Of a stretch of 64,000 nucleotides of DNA, positions 47,160-60,194 are shown in pieces. Under the pieces are notes generated by a model. It saw only the letters and a program-made list of their open reading frames with translations. It was not told the DNA's origin and did not search any database. The translations under genes and the position numbers were made by a program. Where the stretch lies: positions 19,911,501 to 19,975,500 of the forward strand of contig JAQISU010000108.1 of the NCBI GenBank assembly GCA_029339505.1. The letters run 5' to 3'. The DNA comes from Unio delphinus (lineage: Eukaryota; Mollusca; Bivalvia; Unionida; Unionidae). The stretch's first letter is position 1. Every line of letters starts with the position of its first letter.

Positions 47160-47669
47160 TTTTCATCTATCGGACTGTAATGCAAATTTTGCAATACAGA
47201 TATAATAAAAGGACTGTCTTTCAGTAGGATCAACATAATGTTTCTTATGTTATCACTCCGGCCTGTTTGTCTAAATGTCTATACATATATAATGTTGTTC
47301 ATATCTTACCATTAATTACATATAAAGCCAGCCCCCATTACAATGAAATTTTTGGGTTCCTAGATAAAATACGCGTAACGGGCTATCTAGAAGTCGAATC
47401 CGGTAGGAATATCAGGCAGAAACATGTATTTGTTAGGAAATAGTCTTTTTATGAGATACTCGTCAGTTCTGAAGATTTTTATTTTTCCAGGCATGTATTG
47501 AAGGTTTATATTTAAATACTGTATTTCTAATTAGCTTTTAATGCATACTCATAGTAAGGTCTTTAAAGATGATTTCCTTGAAATTCAGTTTGATGTACAA
47601 GCACTTAAATAACAGGATGCTTTATCAACCAAATGACAAGGTCGATAACTGCCCCAAAAATCAAATGCA

Positions 47670-47720
<51 letters not shown>

Positions 47721-48630
47721 CCAGCAGATTCGTTACTATGACGTAACTTAAGCAAATTGAAGGAATGCTATGCAGGAGATATTAAAGATAAAAAAATACA
47801 AAACAATTGTGTGACACGAAAATACAAAACAGTTGTGTAATAAAATAAACGAAAATCTCTCCTTAATGTATAGCTCATCTGTTGGATTTAGTACAAAGAA
47901 ATGAAAAATCGCAATTTTGTCTCCCTTTGCATGTATCTAGCATGAAAAAAAAAATTGGAGTCGGAAACGAAAATGATAAGCCTGTTTACGAAGAATAATG
48001 TGGATACCTTAGAACTTGAAATCGGTTGTTAAATTAATTGCATCATGTATATTTCGCAAGAATTAATAACATTAACTTGATAACAAGCATACATATGGAA
48101 GTTCTTGCTGTAATAAATTATATGTATCTGATTGGATTACGTTGAATGATACATTTTACATTCCATGTAAAGCTACACTGTAGCGATTTGTACTGCTGAC
48201 TAGGCAATAATTGTCCATTTTTGCTGCTCCAAAACGAATGATTAGTCTCAGTGTTAGAGAACATACCGCATGCCCCACTACAGACTTTGTGTAATATTGA
48301 AATAATCTACCAACACAATACATATATAGTTGATAGGAATCTGAACAAGTAGGACGCCAGAGCACGTAAGAATTAAATATCATCGTATATTTATATACAG
48401 ATCATATAACACGTCCAACTAAATTAAAATGATTTCAAAGCATATAAGGAAAAAGTAATCTTATTACAATTTGAATATACTTATAAGTAGCAGCACTTTT
48501 TAACGTTCGGATCTGCTGCGCCTAGACCATCGTCGCATCTATATGTAATAATCCGCTACTCATCTTTATCACTGGTGAATAACGTTGCATAACCAATCAC
48601 ATCATTAATTTTGCCCAGCTATTACGATAC
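47160..48630. other. No gene; one (CT)n tract
   Basis: (CT)n of about 24 units lies at 47670-47718. Otherwise AT-rich with no motif recognised. Confidence 0.5.
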
Positions 48631-48635
48631 AATAA

Positions 48636-48968
48636 CGCTTCGGTGGCCTAGTGTTTAGAGCATTCGCCTTGGATGCGGGATGTCGTGGGTTTGATCCCTT
48701 GCTGAGTAATAATAGATGTCCAAAAATGGGAATAACACCTGCGTCGCTTGGTACTTATCATTAATATGTTAGTGTTATGACTGGTCGAAATGGTGTCAGG
48801 ATAATGTAACTGGGTGGGACATCATAGTACATGTCTGCAACATTATGGCCCAGTGCTAGACATCACTATAAACTGCCACATTGCAGACATCGTAGCGATC
48901 TGACTGAATAACTGTTTCAGCTACGTTCAAACTCCTAATCACAGCGAACACACACACACGCACACACA
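48636..48968 (+). mobile_element. SINE-B, full copy
   Basis: The tRNA-derived head has an A box in CGGTGGCCTAGTGTTTAGAG and a B box in TCGTGGGTTTGATCCC (about 48683-48698). The body holds TTAGTGTTATGACTGGTCG, ATAATGTAACTGGGTGG, TACATGTCTGCAACATTATG, CACTATAAACTGCCACATTG and CAGACATCG. It ends near AGCTACGTTCAAACTCCTAA followed by CA repeats. Other copies lie at 52262-52478 (minus) and 61575-61765 (plus). The body resembles core sequences I associate with mollusc SINEs; the family name is not asserted. Confidence 0.88.
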
Positions 48969-49029
48969 ATAGAACATAGCTCTAAAAATTATGTCTTTAT
49001 TGTTAAATGGCCGTACCATCACAAACCTA

Positions 49030-50230
49030 TACTCTTATTCTTCCATTTAAAGCTTATACCGATATTAGTCCTTAATGTAGAGATCTAAGATCTGTACATA
49101 TATTCGTACTTGACGTAAAGGGCACTAATCTTCTAAAACGTATACCAATATTTTTCCGTGATGTAGAGGACACTAACCATTAAAAACGTTTACCGTTATT
49201 CATCCTTGATGTAGAGATAATGAGAGTACTAACCAGTTAACACCGTTACCGTTATTCATCCTTGATGCAGAAATACAGAAAACCCATCTACCCATCGAGA
49301 ACCTATACCGATATTCTTCCTTGATCTAAAACATATTTCAGTATTCTTCCATGACGTAGAGGGATGTAACCATCTAAAACGTGAATCGATCGATATTCAT
49401 CCTTGATGTAGACGGCACAAACCAACTAAACTCTATACCAATATACAATATTCTTCCTTGATGTAAAGTTAGAGGGCACTAGCCATCTAAAACTCCTACC
49501 GATAATCTACATTGATCTAAATTATATTATAGTATTCTTCCTTGACTTACAGTGCAGTGGTCATCTAAAACGTAAACCTGATATTGATCCTTGATGTAGA
49601 GAGCACAAACCAACTAAACTCCTTGCCAATATTATTCCTTGATGTAAATATATAAAGGGTAATACCCATCTAAATATATATATATATGTAAATATATAAA
49701 GGGTAATACCCATCTAAAACCTATAACGATCTTCTTCTTTGATCCAAAAGCTGCACCGGTATTATTACTTGTTTCAGAGGGCATTTAAAACGTACACTGA
49801 TATTCTTCTATAATATAGAAGGCACTAACCATCTTAGATATATACCGATATCCTTCCTTGATGTTGAGTTATTACGAGCACTAAGCTTTTAAAACATCAA
49901 CCGATATTCTTCCTTGATGTACATACATTGAGGGGCACTAGCCATTTAAAACATATACCGATATTCTTCCTTGATGTTGAGTTATTACGGGCACTAACCA
50001 TTTAAAACATATACCAATATTATTCCTTGATGTTGAGTTATTACGGGCACAAACCATTTAAAACATATACAGATATTCTTAAGTGAAAGTACAACCCATC
50101 TAAAACCTACACCGATATTATTCCTTGATGTAGATACATTGAGGGCACGAAGCATTTAAAACATATACCGATATTCTTCCTTGATATAGATATACAGAGG
50201 GCACTAACCATTTAAAACATATACCGATCT
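49030..50230. repeat. Long degenerate 45-60 bp satellite
   Basis: At least 20 units built on CATCTAAAACGTATACCGAT, ATTCTTCCTTGATGTAGAG and GGCACTAACC. The right half (49850-50220) is more regular, with ATATACCGATATTCTTCCTT spaced about 56 bp. The left half is shorter and more eroded. A 38-bp block with ATATATGTAAATATATAAAG is duplicated at 49640-49720. Confidence 0.88.
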
Positions 50231-50239
50231 CATCTTTGA

Positions 50240-50690
50240 GTTTGATATGACGGTAAATAGCTCACTAAAGAAGGTAAGGAGAGTAACTTGTTGGTTAATA
50301 TTCCGGGTTAGCGGAGTCTTAATTATACTACCTTCAAGATATATTGCTAGGATACGACATGTGTCAAGTGTAACATTGAGAACGAGGCATATTTAATCAA
50401 AAGTAAAGTTGACCAGTTACAAACTTTTGCATTAAATATACTGTTTTTCGAAGCATATTTCGTTATGTATTTAGCGATTTTTTAGATATATCGCTTTCCT
50501 CCTTTGTTGTTGGTGAATTAATAAATTCCACAGGTAAAACAATTCATCGATTAAACTAATGTTTATACATGTAGCCTTGGTGACGTTGTGTTTCATATTG
50601 TCCATAGCAGTGGATCAAGATTAAGGGGCAAAGACGTTAAGAATCAGTTATCAAAAAAGCAGATTTTGGAAATAGGTTACAATGATGATA
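50240..50690. other. No feature recognised
   Basis: AT-rich, nothing seen. Confidence 0.4.
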
Positions 50691-50698
50691 TGTTAGTA

Positions 50699-50895
50699 AG
50701 GTTGCAAACCATACAGCCAATACACATAATGATATCGTAAAGTTTCAATCGATACAGCCAATACACATAATGATATCGTAAAGTTGCAATCGATACAGCC
50801 AATACACATAATGATATCGTAAAGTTCCCAATCTATACAGCCAATACACATAGTGATATCGTAAAGTTGCAATTGATACAGCCAATACACATAAT
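50699..50895. repeat. 41-bp minisatellite, five copies
   Basis: The unit contains GATACAGCCAATACACATAA and TGATATCGTAAAGTTGCAAT. Starts are spaced 41 bp with one 42-bp unit. Minor changes only. The Cys/Trp/Tyr minus-strand frame is a shadow. Confidence 0.95.
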
Positions 50896-50899
50896 AACA

Positions 50900-51970
50900 T
50901 TCAGATACAAGACTCTACATAAATTGCAGCTAGATGGAAAAAACTTAAAATGAAATATAATAAGATGAAATGAGGATAGAATATCTATCATAAAATCCAT
51001 GGTGTGCTGTAAAAATGAAAATATTTATGTAAACAAAAATAATTACTTGAAATCTATAACAATAATTGTATTGCCAGTAATGTGAATATACAAAAAGAAC
51101 CCCACTTTATTGCAGTACTTAACCTATTTCCCTTGTAATATTTTGACTATTATGTGGCAAGGAACTACATTACTCTCTTACATTACAAGAGAGTATCAAC
51201 GATGAGACACTATTTGTTCCTGGCACAAGAGATTTATGATTAATGTCTGGAGTATTGTGATGAAGATGGTATGATATACTCAGGTAATTACAATATAAAC
51301 AGATTTACCATTACTGTCTCGAGTGTTGTAATGATGATGGTCTGATACACTCCGATAATTACTATATTACATATACTGGATCACCGTTCACAATCAGTTA
51401 ATATTTTTTCTTTTTTCCATAAGAAGATGTTAGTTACCAATATGACAAAACGACAGAAATTATGCACTTCACCTTGATTTGATTTCGAAAAACATTCAAA
51501 CATGTCAATGAGACATTTTAATATAACTAGCTTTTATTCGTCCTAGAACGAGAGTGTAAAAAAAAAGCTTCAAGAAAACAATAAAAAGCAGAAAAGAACA
51601 ATTAAAGCAATGAGACAACAAAGCTTAGTTTGAACATCACCCTACCCACCTTACCCCATCCCCAACAACGACAACCATCATTTAAATACAGTCACGACCT
51701 TTTGTTTGGCAGGCATGACGCACATACATGTTTGTGTTTTTATACAAGAAACACACAAGGAAGGAACAAATGGAATATCAATAATTTGGAAATATATATA
51801 AACATGCATATAAAATGCCATACACAAACTTTGTACAGAGATATAAAGATAAACTTTATTATTACCATGCGAGCCATTATTATTATTGTATTAGCTTGGT
51901 TTTAAAGTGAAATCCTATAGAAACAATGTCTAGGCAAGGGTTGATTTGACGACTGCCTATTTTTTAGGAT
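50900..51970. other. Mostly featureless; one ~72-bp duplication
   Basis: GTCTGGAGTATTGTGATGAA (51245) and GTCTCGAGTGTTGTAATGAT (51317) begin two diverged copies. ACTCTCTTACATTACAAGAG (about 51172) forms an 8-bp stem. No coding feature recognised. Confidence 0.5.
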
Positions 51971-51978
51971 ACGAAATA

Positions 51979-52079
51979 AACTCGTGTCAGTAAGCAAAGT
52001 AAACTTGTCTCGGGCTACGAAATTCACTGATGTCAGGCTACAAAGTACGCTCGTGTCAAGCTGCGAAGTATACTCGTCA
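51979..52079. repeat. 23-bp minisatellite, about 4.4 copies
   Basis: Units such as CACTGATGTCAGGCTACAAA+GTA and CGCTCGTGTCAAGCTGCGAA+GTA, each 23 bp and separated by substitutions only. Confidence 0.88.
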
Positions 52080-52261
52080 TACAATGATTAGAATGAAGAA
52101 ATCATTCAAAGGTGAAAACATGTATTGTCCAGTCATCTCTCAAAGTCAGTTCTTATGACGTTTAGTAACCGTTACATTAATTAAGCTATATGTTGTTTTT
52201 TCAACAAGAGATTTCCTTAGGAATTGTTGCTAAAATTTACATTTCTGTTTTTTTTGTGTAT

Positions 52262-52478
52262 TTTATTTTTTGTAACGTAGCAGACATGAAGCTTAATATA
52301 CCACCCAGTCACATTATTCTGGCAGCAGGCCGTGCAGTCCTAACAGTACCCTCAACATGCTGATCGAACAAATAGAAAGCTACTAAAACCAATGTTATGT
52401 CTTGGGTATGCCTCAGGTGGGTTTCGAACCCGCATCGTCTTGCACGCTAAAACCTCTTAAGCTACCGGAACGGTATTT
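52262..52478 (-). mobile_element. SINE-B, minus strand
   Basis: The minus strand reads CCGTTCCGGTAGCTTAAGAG (A box), then GATGCGGGTTCGAAACCCAC (a strong B box, plus coordinates about 52418-52437). The body contains GGCCTGCTGCCAGAATAATG, TGACTGGGTGG and CTTCATGTCTGC. Both head and body align with the copy at 48636-48968. The acceptor arms of a real tRNA do not pair, so I call it a SINE, not a tRNA gene. Confidence 0.82.
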
Positions 52479-52479
52479 G

Positions 52480-54780
52480 CTTATGTATTTGTTTGATTGG
52501 TTTGTGTGACGTTTCAGATAATCGATGAATTCGGCGCCAAACTTGTACAGTTTTTCAGATAACGAATGTGCTGGTTCTTGGCCTAAAATTACCAGCCAAC
52601 ATCATAGACCTATGTCTTCCTCTTAGACACGCTGGCGTTGAGGTACAAGGCGCAATGCATGCATACAAAGCGTGGACTGATTGCAGTACTGCATCATGGG
52701 GAACATAATACGGCGATTTCGTAATTCTGTTAAGATGGATTACGTTAGTTATTATCTGCGGTCTGACAAGCAGCGGAAGTGTCAGAAGCAGATGTGGGCG
52801 AAGAGAAAAGGCTACGTATTGCATGATCTGCTATGGCGTGCGCATGTCGTTAGCATACCCGTACTTCTGTCTGTGTATTGATATCTGGAAAGCTCTGTCC
52901 ATTGAGGTTTGCAACATATATTTGGTTAAGTGTATGTTGATGTGACACGTTTGGAAAGTAATACGTATGAGTGTGAAAGAAGTGTGTTTAATATAAGACT
53001 CTAATCAAACGTTTAGTAATTGAACAAGTTTCATTTAATCGTTTAGTCATCATGGAGCCTAAAGTATTAAAAAAATATTAGCTTGAAAACACTATGCCAT
53101 TTTAAAAACTGCTTGCGTGAGATTTACGTTTTACCTTACATATAGATATTAGGCATGTGTAGTATATGTATCTAATTACACTTTACAACCATAGTTATGT
53201 GTCTTTTGTGAGACTGATATATCGATTATTACATATGAGTAATAATATAAGGAAACATTAAATATACCGGTATATAGTATGATTCGTGTTGATTTTTTTT
53301 TAAAAATTTGATCTTAAATGTAACAAGTTTAAATTAAAAATTGACACACTAGGCAGTATTGAATTGAATTTGAAAATAAAATACGATACACATTTCTTTA
53401 CAAGATACAAAGACAATGTTCGAAAATATATTTCAAGAAAGTGATTAAACTTGCTCATGGAATATCGCAATGTAATTATTAGTTTTGACTTTAAAGTCCT
53501 TTAATGGAAATGTTCTTGAGGATGATATACATGTCATTGTTACAAGTCTTTTGATAAACATTACACGTAAATATTATTCATTTGCTAAATATGTAGGCCC
53601 TACTCTCTAAATACAGAATATTATCAAGCAATTAGGTGTATGTGATAGGGTTAATTATTTCGGGTCTTCTGAAATATATATCTAGATTTTTTGTAAGACT
53701 TTAATAATAGAAAACTTAAGAAACTTACATGATGACAAATTCGATATTGCAATTTTGGATCAATTTTTTCTTCTTATTAGCTATTATATCTATAGTAAAG
53801 CTATTCAAAACGGAAACAGTACGTAGTTAAGGTTTATAGGCGTTATCAAAGAAATAAAGCTAAAACATCCAACGTGCCAAGAAAAAAACATTACCTGAGA
53901 TGTTATCGAAGTTAGAGAAATTTATATGTTCACAATATTAAGGAAATGAGAATGTCAAGTCAGTGTTAGACGCATTATATTTTGCAGTAACACATGCACA
54001 TAGTAAGGTTAAAATCAAACTAGTTTGAGAAAACTGCTAGCCATTGCAACTTCAAATGTTGTAAAATGAAATGACAAGAGACAAAAAGTTCGTAATAATT
54101 GAGGTATCAAAGAAACCCAAAGGTACAGAAGAAACCAACCAAACGAATCATGTATTATCATTTGTTTTGTTTTATTTTAATAGAAGCAGCAGTAAGTCAA
54201 TAAGGCCATTGTATCGCCAGATTTGTTATACTTGTTGTGCAGATAATTCAAGTTCGAGCCTCGTAGATAATGAGATAATATGGTTTCAGTTGCATTTTGT
54301 CTAAATTCAAATTTAATTTTGGTCTCGAGATAATATATTTAATTAAAGCAGAGCTGACTGGACGTTAGATAACGAATATAAACTGTTATATTCTTGTTGG
54401 CAACGACAAATAAATGTGCAATGTATAATCCATAATAAAGTCATCGATACTGACAAATTTATGGCTGTATTTTGTCACCGCAAATTAGAAACGGGCATCG
54501 AGCAACACGGGTACATATGGATGTTAATTTGAAACATTTTCAATTTAAGTTACTGCTTGACGTTTTAGCAATACGTTAATTCCTGCATACATTAAATATA
54601 AAAAATCGCAATACAATAAATGCATTTTTTTATTTGACACACATTACATTAATTAGTTCGTAGTTATCCTGGTGATATTGCGGTACAGAATGCTTTTTAC
54701 AGGAGTCAGTGCAATGCAGTTGTAGTTTCAAGATAGGTTGTTACACAGATCACAAGTATGTAATTGGACAACACGCACTT
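52480..54780. other. Unassigned; GC-richer patch at 52.55-52.87 kb
   Basis: The patch at 52555-52881 has overlapping frames on both strands (89 codons minus, 66 codons plus, the latter with YYLRSDKQRKCQKQMWAKRK). It looks more protein-like than its flanks but is not recognised. The rest is AT-rich, without motifs. Confidence 0.35.
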
Positions 54781-54787
54781 TGCGGAT

Positions 54788-54935
54788 AAAGACAATAATA
54801 CATAATGTACAAAATCATGCATTTAAAGATAATAATACATAATGTACAAAATCATGCATTTAAAGATAATAATACATAATGTAGAAAATCATGCATTTAA
54901 AGACAATAATACATAATGTACAAAATCATGCATTC
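54788..54935. repeat. 37-bp minisatellite, four copies
   Basis: AAAGA(C/T)AATAATACATAATG TAC/TAG AAAATCATGCATTT, exactly four units over 148 bp, nearly identical. Confidence 0.96.
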
Positions 54936-55109
54936 AAAATAGAGGTATATTCTATAAATTATAAGATTTATCTCAATTAATTTCCAGATATTGCCTGTCT
55001 CACGTTACAAAGACTTACCTGCCAGCTATCATGTTATATTGATAAATTTTGCATTCGAAATATAAGAATTTTCAAATAAAACGTTGTCAACAGATGCGTA
55101 TATCGGGAT

Positions 55110-55890
55110 ATAAGTATTGAATTGCTGTACATCGCTTGAGGATCTCTTGAACTTCTGTTTTGTGTTGGATGGTGGTAGTTTTATCTTGTTTATAGGTTGT
55201 GAGATCTTTCACCAGGTGATATGTCATTTTGCTCTTACTTCTATCCAGACTGTCTTCGACTTTGCAGCATTGTTTTTCTATCCAGGATTACTTTGCCTTT
55301 TGCACGCTTTTACGGATCATGTTATTTGTCTCTCTGTATTTCCTTGGTCCTTTATGATCGTTTTTTTTCCCCTTTTGCTGTTCAGCTCTTTTTTCACATC
55401 TATTTTGACCCAATGTTTCTGTGTTTTACGAGATTTTCCAATAATCTTGCTAGATGTGCTAGTCACATCTATGTTGAATTTTTGTTAAGGTCTCTAGGTC
55501 AATGTTTTGGTTGTCCAAGGTTATCAAAGGAGCACATTTAGCACCTATCATTGCTTGAAAGACTTCTTGGGACACATCGTGTTCTGGCGACATTCTGTCA
55601 TGTGCGGAATCGCATTTGCATCAAGAGGTAATCAATCTGGTTGAGATGTTAACCATCTGGACCGTGACAGGTCCATGTTCATTCTGAATCAGCTACAACC
55701 TTCAGATTCCAGTCTCCTTGTACTAAAATAATATGCTTCTTGTGTGAGTTGAAAATTAAATCTTGCAGTTGGTTATAACAATTATCCAGTTCCTTGTCAT
55801 CGATAGATGTGGATGTATGATTGCGATGCTGAAGAGGGTCGCCCTCAGGTGGATCATAATGAACCAGCTAGAGACACTCACGCGGACATA
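55110..55890 (-). pseudogene. RTE-type LINE endonuclease relic
   Basis: Minus-strand remains of an APE endonuclease and the linker to reverse transcriptase. Near the start it reads SSWFIMIHLRATLFSIAIIH, then CYNQLQDLIFNSHKKHIILV and QGDWNLKV (the GDFN/GDWN catalytic block, plus coordinates about 55703-55725). Next come TWTCHGPDG and LNQIDYLLM (about 55619-55648), VARTR, EVFQAMIGAK, and finally KMTYHLVKDLTTYKQDKTTT near 55160. This order matches RTE-like elements. The segment normally lying between GDWN.KVG and the W.SP..QIDYI block is missing, an internal deletion. At least four frame changes occur. Reverse transcriptase itself is absent. The plus-strand Phe-rich frames of 123 and 106 codons here are shadows. 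Confidence 0.85.
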
Positions 55891-55897
55891 GCTGAGA

Positions 55898-55950
55898 TGG
55901 CAATGATCCATAAAGGCGAGCGCTTTAGGCCACTCCGGGTCCCATACCAA
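55898..55950 (-). mobile_element. SINE-A head fragment, minus strand
   Basis: The minus strand reads GACCCGGAGTGGCCTAAAGC, GCTCGCCTTTATGGATCATT and GCCA, matching the SINE-A head at 45083-45150 with one 8-nt deletion in the A-box region. It directly abuts the RTE relic on the same strand. Confidence 0.55.
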
Positions 55951-56176
55951 AAGTTGTAAGAACGAGTGTCCACAATCATGGATACATATTTTAATGACTG
56001 TTAATTATTTATAAAACAGTCAGTGGAAAACAACCATTATAACGATTAACCTATGTGATTTCATACGGGTAATAAACTATTTAAACGAATGGCATGTGTC
56101 ATTTCATAGACAAAAATAAATATTACAAAGATTTCTACATCATAGGGACCATCACTGTTGTGTTACTATAACGTAC

Positions 56177-56246
56177 CGAGGAAGCCCACACCGAAGGCGA
56201 GATGCACTTCTCTTCATCATGGTAACAATACCCGCTTGCCATGTCG
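56177..56246 (-). other. Candidate 70-nt internal exon
   Basis: On the minus strand CAAACTTTATATTTTCAG is followed by a 70-nt segment of distinctly higher G+C and then the donor CCTCG|GTACGT. Two frames are open: DMASGYCYHDEEKCISPSVW and TWQAGIVTMMKRSASRLRCG. The contrast in base composition with the flanks is the best argument for an exon. The family is not recognised. Confidence 0.28.
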
Positions 56247-56350
56247 CTGAAAATATAAAGTTTGTGTTAGTAATTATACCGATTAAATGTTTTTTTTCGT
56301 TACTTCACTGGAAAGTAGTAAGAAATAAGCTACAATAAAAAATAAGTCAA

Positions 56351-56354
56351 GAAA

Positions 56355-56402
<48 letters not shown>
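56351..56402. repeat. (AAAT)n microsatellite
   Basis: Thirteen units. Confidence 0.97.
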
Positions 56403-56409
56403 AACAGTA

Positions 56410-58640
56410 CTTATAGCTTGCAGCTTGACATTAATACACAAATCATCCGTGAGATATTTAATAGTAGCTTTGTAAACACCATTGCACAAATCGGGCTGTG
56501 GGAAATGGTACGTATACACCAGTACTCAGACTGTTGTCGTAATTGACTAAATACAAGTTAGTGTTGAAAATATTAACTGATGACTAATTAACTGATGACT
56601 ATAAGCATTATGTTGATATTGAAATACGCCTGGATTTGATTCGAATTTTACTTTTCGAAACGTTTAAGTTTGGTATAAAACAAGTCGAGCAGAATTAGTT
56701 ATTATACGCTCTTTTCTAGAAGATATCTCTCATATATTAAGACAGATATGTATATTGCAAGAACCAGTTTGTTTCAAGGACACCAGATATATCAAAGGTG
56801 TATGCAAAACAACGAGGTAAATACAGTGCCCTAGGACAAAACAAATCCATCATATATTAAAAACTTTTTCTTGTAAAGAAATGAATCGCAAATGTTAACC
56901 ACAAATGTGGTTTATCAAATATTGTTTAGGGGAAGGATTGAATTTAGAATAGCATATCACCGTAACGTTGAATGGATTGGGATAAAGATTTCAGCCCATT
57001 TAGACAGGGGGATTGTTGTGAAGGGTCATTTCGACCTTCATTCCTAATTTCTTTCATGTCAGTTTTCAAACGTTAAAGGGGCCAGTGTTACGATTCAATG
57101 AAAATGAACGGATATGTTAACACGATTTTGAGAAAGAGACAAATGGACTTCCAATCTGTATCTAATAGTCATTCTTCAAGGGGAAAGGATATATAACATA
57201 GTTCAGAGATTCTGACTGACGAACCAAATGATTGTCTATGAAAATGTTCTTAGAAAACACTACTTATGATTGGCCGAGTGAAATTAAGTCGTACACCTTG
57301 AAAGTAATGTGAATTTAAAGTGACAACCTTGATCAAAATTATTTAGTTCTATATTTTCTGAATGAGAGAAGGTTGGCTCATGTGGAAGTCCGGGAAAGAA
57401 CAGAGCTTTCATCGTCAAACAAGAAGGGGACCATGTGTCTGTCTTGTGAGAAAAATGCAGCATTAAGGTATGCAATTTTAAATTCAAGTAATATTCTATT
57501 ATTTGTATTGTTTTATGCAAACTTCTTTTATATAACTATGTTATATATTATGTATAGTTAATACAATTTCAGGGTAATGTGTTGATTATAGAGTTGCGAT
57601 GCCATTTATCGTTAAGATGTACAAATATTTGCTTATTATCAGAATTGATTGCATGCGATCCAAATGTTCAGATGAGCAGTATTCCATAGCGATGTATGAC
57701 ATAAATATGAATTAATTTCCTTTTGTCTGTTAGCACGATTCTGTTTATCTTGAGTGAACGATAACTACCTATTATATTTTTGTACTGTTTAAATAATCTG
57801 GACGTGAATAAGGAGTTGTGAATGTTTTGCAATAGTAATCGAATTAACGTAATGTACTACATAATGTAGTATCATAGGGTAAGCTGTCGATAGAGAGTTC
57901 ACGTGGTAATCTATGGTAGATACTACCGTAGGTAGGCTTTACACAGTGTCTGACTAGCTAGTGTGAGTAACGTAAGGAATAATATGTACATCTAGAAATT
58001 GGTACATATTGCGAGTTAGGGATACTTTTCTCCATTAAGGAAACAATTTTCAGACAGAGAGAGAAAGACTCGACATTCTGAAGACGGACCCTGAAAAAGA
58101 GAGAAGTGACGATTGAAGTCTGAAATAGGGACGTGACGAGTACTGAGTAAAATCTATAACGTTCAAGATGCACGAGGCAGTAGTAATATGAAGACTCGAG
58201 GAAATATAAAACTTTGGAGCAGGGTCGAGAGGAAGTTGATGAAATTAGTCGAGAACATTGCGCTTTTTTTCACCACTTGTTATGATGATGGAATAAATCC
58301 AAAGTAGACACTGCTATCATTTAAGTTGAATTAAAATAACTACAATTAATTTGTTTGATTAAATCTGTTTTATTCTTGTCAAATTAGGCTCGTGATGCAT
58401 TATATCTTCCCAATAATCTTGCCCAGTTATATGTTGATATTTAATCTTTGCAGTGGAGCAGTAGAGTTAAATCTTAAATATCAAATTGGATGAAGAAAAC
58501 CATTCATTAGGATATCTGTGTGTTTGAGGAGAAATTAACTTTGAGACATTATAAACTGTAACGTCGTCCATTAGTGAGACAAGTACTTGATTGGATTTAG
58601 GTATATTATTATAGGGAATACCCCTCCTCGATAGTATGAC
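56410..58640. other. Mostly featureless; one possible plus-strand exon
   Basis: At about 57373-57467 a plus-strand frame reads AHVEVRERTELSSSNKKGTM and CLSCEKNAALR up to a donor-like AAG|GTATGC. No convincing acceptor is seen. The rest is AT-rich with no motif. Confidence 0.3.
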
Positions 58641-58648
58641 CCAGAGTG

Positions 58649-59170
<522 letters not shown>

Positions 59171-59611
59171 AAGAAGATGAAAGGTGAGTTCGAACACCGA
59201 CTGGGGGAGATTGCTGATATTTTTTTCTAGATTATGACAATCTGATTCAAGGTCAGATATTTGTTAGTTTAAGATAATTTAAAGACTGAATACGGAAGTG
59301 TATGCATTACTAACATCTCATTTTGTAAAGTTGTTTCCTCAAACACATATCACCCAATTATGTGCATTATATAGCAAAAACATTTCTGGATATGCATTTT
59401 CTGGTTTGCATAGACTTTAGTTGTATCTTTTTGTAATTTTCGTTTACAATGCACGTGTGCCCTGTCATCATAAAAGCTGCCAACTACATAACTATTTATC
59501 AGAATAGTTTATAATAATGTTAGTTAATAGGAATTCAGATCTATTAAAATTGTTCCAATGTTTATCAAAATTCAAAGAAATTCATAGTATGTTAAGCTTT
59601 ATGATTGTTTA

Positions 59612-59800
59612 TTTCTCAAAGTTATCTTACCGTATCGATCTTGTTTCTCAAAGTTATCTTACCGTATCGATCTTGTTTCTCAAAGTTATCTTACCGTATC
59701 GATCTTGTTTCTCAAAGTTATCTTACCGTATCGATCTTGTTTCCCAAAGTTATAGTACTTTTTTGATTTCGCTTCTCAAAGTTTTATTGCTGTAGCGATG
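59612..59800. repeat. 32-bp minisatellite, six copies
   Basis: TTCTCAAAGTTATCTTACCG+TATCGATCTTGT; four nearly identical units, then two diverged ones. Confidence 0.94.
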
Positions 59801-60194
59801 AGATCGACTTGTTAAACTCTCCTTGTTAAGCGTTGCAGTAGGTGATGTAACAATTTGTATTAGATCACTTGCGATTAAATTGTAGATGTAACAATACGTC
59901 TTGCTCTCGATCACCTCAACGAAATTACATGAGCGTATGTTATTCTACGCCATGACTTCGATTTCCAGCTAACACGGACATCTACCGAAGTAAATGACGT
60001 TATTTTTTGAGTGTATGATTTAAAGTCAAAATGAAAACGATATTCACAATGCTAAAATGAGTAAGCTATTATTCAGAATGACAACAAAAAAGAGTAGAGA
60101 CGCACAACAGTAAAGAGGCTTTTGGATAAAGTTAATATTGTTCAACTTATATTAAACAAGCTGAATATCTTATCAATTACATCATATGTCGGTC

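Noticed and set aside
48636..48710. Functional tRNA gene on the plus strand
   Set aside because: It has internal promoter boxes but is fused to a SINE body and lacks a closed cloverleaf.
52413..52478. Functional tRNA gene on the minus strand
   Set aside because: The A and B boxes are good but the acceptor and T stems do not pair properly, and the downstream body matches SINE-B.
55117..55541. Phe/Leu-rich membrane-protein-like frames of 123 and 106 codons (plus strand)
   Set aside because: The opposite strand reads as RTE endonuclease and linker, which explains the frames.
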